Source: Mycobacterium gordonae (GTDB lineage: Bacteria; Actinomycetota; Actinomycetes; Mycobacteriales; Mycobacteriaceae). Taken from it: a stretch of 36,083 nucleotides of DNA. Below, in pieces: positions 34,694 through 36,083 of the stretch. Below the pieces are notes generated by a model. That model saw only the letters and a program-made list of their open reading frames with translations. It searched no databases and was not told the origin of the DNA. Every line of letters begins with the position of its first letter. Positions within the stretch are counted from its first letter, which is position 1. The stretch lies in assembly GCF_002101675.1 (NCBI RefSeq), contig NZ_LQOY01000084.1, forward strand, positions 1 to 36,083. Reading direction: 5' to 3'. Both the position numbers and the translations under genes were made by a program.

Positions 34694-35280
34694 CCACCAC
34701 CGCTACCACGTCGAATCACACACCCGCACAATCCGTCTCGTCGACAACACGCACCCGATCGATGCTTGACGGCCGGCGCGACGACTCGATGCGCCGACGC
34801 CGGCGCGTGCTGGCCGCGATCGACCAAGCCGCCGCCGCCGGCGACCGGCTCAGCGCCACCGCGATCGCCCGCGCCGCCGCCGTTGACCGCACATTCCTCT
34901 ACCGACACCCCGACCTGCTCGAGAAAATCCATGCGCTGCAAGCAGATCCAGTCCCGAGTGAGCACACCGGCCCTGGGGTCACCCGAGCCTCACTGCAGGC
35001 CGATCTGCTCGCTGCCCACGAACGCGCCGCCCGGCTCGGCGCGCGCATCCAGCAGCTGGAGAAGCGGCTGTCCGAAGCGCTCGGTGAACAGACGTGGCGC
35101 GAGTCCGGGCTCGGCGCCCGCACCGATATCGACGCCCTCCACCAGCGCATCAGCCAGCTCGAGCAGCACAACCTCGACCTTAAGCAACAACTCGACGAAC
35201 GCGAGGAAGACCTCGCCGCAGCCCGGGCGGCCAACCGCGAACTCATGGCCCGACTCAACACACCAACCCGGCTGCGATGA
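34690..35280 (+). CDS. tnpC: TnpC: DUF6262 accessory protein of the inner Tn554-like transposon
   Basis: 196 residues from ATG 34690, overlapping tnpB by ATGA. A helix-turn-helix segment is LSATAIARAAAVDRTFLYRH, followed by PDLLEKIHALQA, and then a long helical, coiled-coil-rich region (IQQLEKRLSEALGEQTWRES, ISQLEQHNLDLKQQLDERE). It is the partner of TnpA and TnpB. In Tn554 TnpC influences orientation and frequency of insertion without being strictly required (family knowledge). It is intact. Confidence 0.8.
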   Translation: MTTTATTSNHTPAQSVSSTTRTRSMLDGRRDDSMRRRRRVLAAIDQAAAAGDRLSATAIARAAAVDRTFLYRHPDLLEKIHALQADPVPSEHTGPGVTRASLQADLLAAHERAARLGARIQQLEKRLSEALGEQTWRESGLGARTDIDALHQRISQLEQHNLDLKQQLDEREEDLAAARAANRELMARLNTPTRLR

Positions 35281-35397
35281 CACGCGCGAGTCTGCTTGCA
35301 CCACACCTGTTGCGGTGGATAGCATCTCCGACATCAGCTTCTGAGCTGCACAAACTCAGAGAATCACGCTGGCGCACGGGGGCCGAGCCCTGGAGAA

Positions 35398-35403
35398 CAT
35401 CCC
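35398..35403. repeat. CATCCC target core, right copy
   Basis: CATCCC directly follows the right end of the inner transposon (35397) and is identical to 30900-30905 in the same orientation. The codons of the interrupted gene continue across it on both sides, so one copy is the original target sequence. Confidence 0.85.
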
Positions 35404-36083
35404 GGTGTCGTAGAGCACGGCGAAGAGCAATCGGTCCCGCAACCGGCCGCAGCCGTCCAGGATCGCCTGCACCTCGTCCGGCGACAGCACCCGCGGCAGC
35501 TTCTTCGGCGTCTTCAACGCGATCACCCGCCTCGACCTCGGCGTGCCCTTGCTGATGTGGTGCAGGAACGGCTTCCAACCGCCGCGCGCGCCGCCGACCT
35601 GCCACGAGGTCAGCAGCTCACCGACATCCACCCCATCTCGTGCAGCGTGGGTGTAAAACGCCCCGACGGCCGAAAGTTTGCGGTTTACAGTCGATTCCGT
35701 GCAATGATGCGGCACCGACGGCAACACCGCGACCTGCCCATGCCGGGCCTGCAGCGGAAGCCGCAGCCAGGCCACGAACTCACCGAGATCGTCGAGCCGA
35801 ACGCCCCGCCAGTCCAGACCACGCTCGGCGAGAAAACCGAACCAGTCCTTGAGATCGTGCGCGTATGCCTTGACCGTGTTCGGTGATCGCTCGATGTCGG
35901 TCAGATACGCCAGATACCGGTCGACCGGCGCTACCGGAGCATCGTCGTCGCCGAGAACGGTCCACGACTCACGCAACGAGACCGGCGAGATAACTCGTGC
36001 AATCTGAGTTGCGTCCAGCAGAGTGGTGTACGAGCCGGTGATGACCGGCGTGTCGTAGCCGGATGAATGAAGGTCATCGCGTG
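35398..36083 (-). pseudogene. tnpA: tnpA of the older Tn554-like transposon, N-terminal half (partial at window edge)
   Basis: The 5' half of a tyrosine recombinase: VAPVDRYLAYLTDIERSPNT then VKAYAHDLKDWFGFLAERGL, and KKLPRVLSPDEVQAILDGCG, ending RDRLLFAVLYDTGM at the insertion. A possible TTG start is at 35976, but the frame remains open to the window end, so the start may be outside. The missing part, with the catalytic Arg onward, is at 30405-30905. The frame restored across the inner transposon is continuous. Confidence 0.85.

Larger units (their letters stand above)
30906..35397 (+). mobile_element. Complete Tn554-like transposon (4492 bp) inserted in another tnpA
   Basis: It contains intact tnpA, tnpB and tnpC in overlapping order. 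The left terminus is TTCTCCGGGG (30906-30915) and the right terminus is CCCTGGAGAA (35388-35397), which read outward-in as the inverted pair TTCTCCGGGG/TTCTCCAGGG, 9 of 10 matched. A second TTCTCCGGGG lies at 30975-30984 in the same orientation. It is flanked by CATCCC direct repeats. Nothing but tnpABC is carried, so it is a minimal element without cargo. Target, core and ends are all visible in the sequence. Confidence 0.88.

Noticed and set aside
1..36083. Search for CRISPR arrays, rRNA and tRNA genes
   Set aside because: No regularly spaced direct repeats of 24-40 bp or tRNA/rRNA signature sequences were seen by eye. A program run with tRNAscan or a CRISPR finder would settle this.

Overview
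The window is high-GC actinobacterial DNA, most probably from a Mycobacterium chromosome. The strongest signals are a FdxC-type ferredoxin followed by a DapC-type aminotransferase (adjacent in M. tuberculosis as Rv1177/Rv1178), an R2lox protein matching Rv0233 at every metal-site position, fadD/fadE/ltp-type lipid genes, and many insertion sequences of types common in mycobacteria. No rRNA, tRNA or CRISPR array was seen.

Layout. (1) 1-4100 is a graveyard of mobile elements and broken genes: an IS110 fragment, a dnaB helicase fragment, a frameshifted IS256-type transposase with an RNA-hairpin-like leader, a serine recombinase tail, a 5'-truncated IS30 transposase and an IS256 fragment. (2) 4104-6500 holds a decayed cation/proton antiporter, an NAD(P)-dependent reductase of the dihydrodipicolinate-reductase-like family with a rearranged 5' end, and the start of a broken alpha/beta hydrolase. 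(3) 6700-8311 holds a zinc-ribbon/HTH protein and a broken IS3 element. (4) 8530-11115 holds intact fdxC, dapC with two compensating frameshifts, and a decayed APC permease. (5) 11309-13400 is a transposase plus an ATPase that looks like a fusion, at its Walker A motif, of two different transposon ATPase families. (6) 13847-25114 is an intact minus-strand lipid-degradation cluster: fadD, R2lox, DUF35, thiolase-like Ltp, SDR hydroxyacyl-CoA dehydrogenase, fadD, fadE, fadE. An IS110 element sits between the two fadE genes. (7) 25246-27660 holds an insertion sequence with duplicated end repeats and three further transposase pieces. (8) 27755-36083 holds two Tn554-like tnpABC transposons. A complete one (30906-35397) is inserted in the tnpA gene of an older, degraded one.

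The lipid cluster reads as a pathway. Acyl-CoA ligases activate an acid, paired acyl-CoA dehydrogenases introduce a double bond, an SDR oxidises a hydroxyacyl-CoA, and a thiolase-fold/DUF35 pair, probably lyase- or aldolase-like because the nucleophilic Cys is replaced, cleaves the chain. R2lox may supply an oxidation step. Most mobile-element genes and several chromosomal genes outside this cluster carry single-base frameshifts or truncations. The lipid genes and the inner transposon carry none.

The best-resolved finding is the nested transposon. Its ends, its 6-bp flanking direct repeat and its insertion at the codons just before the catalytic arginine of another recombinase can all be read directly, and removing it restores the reading frame exactly.
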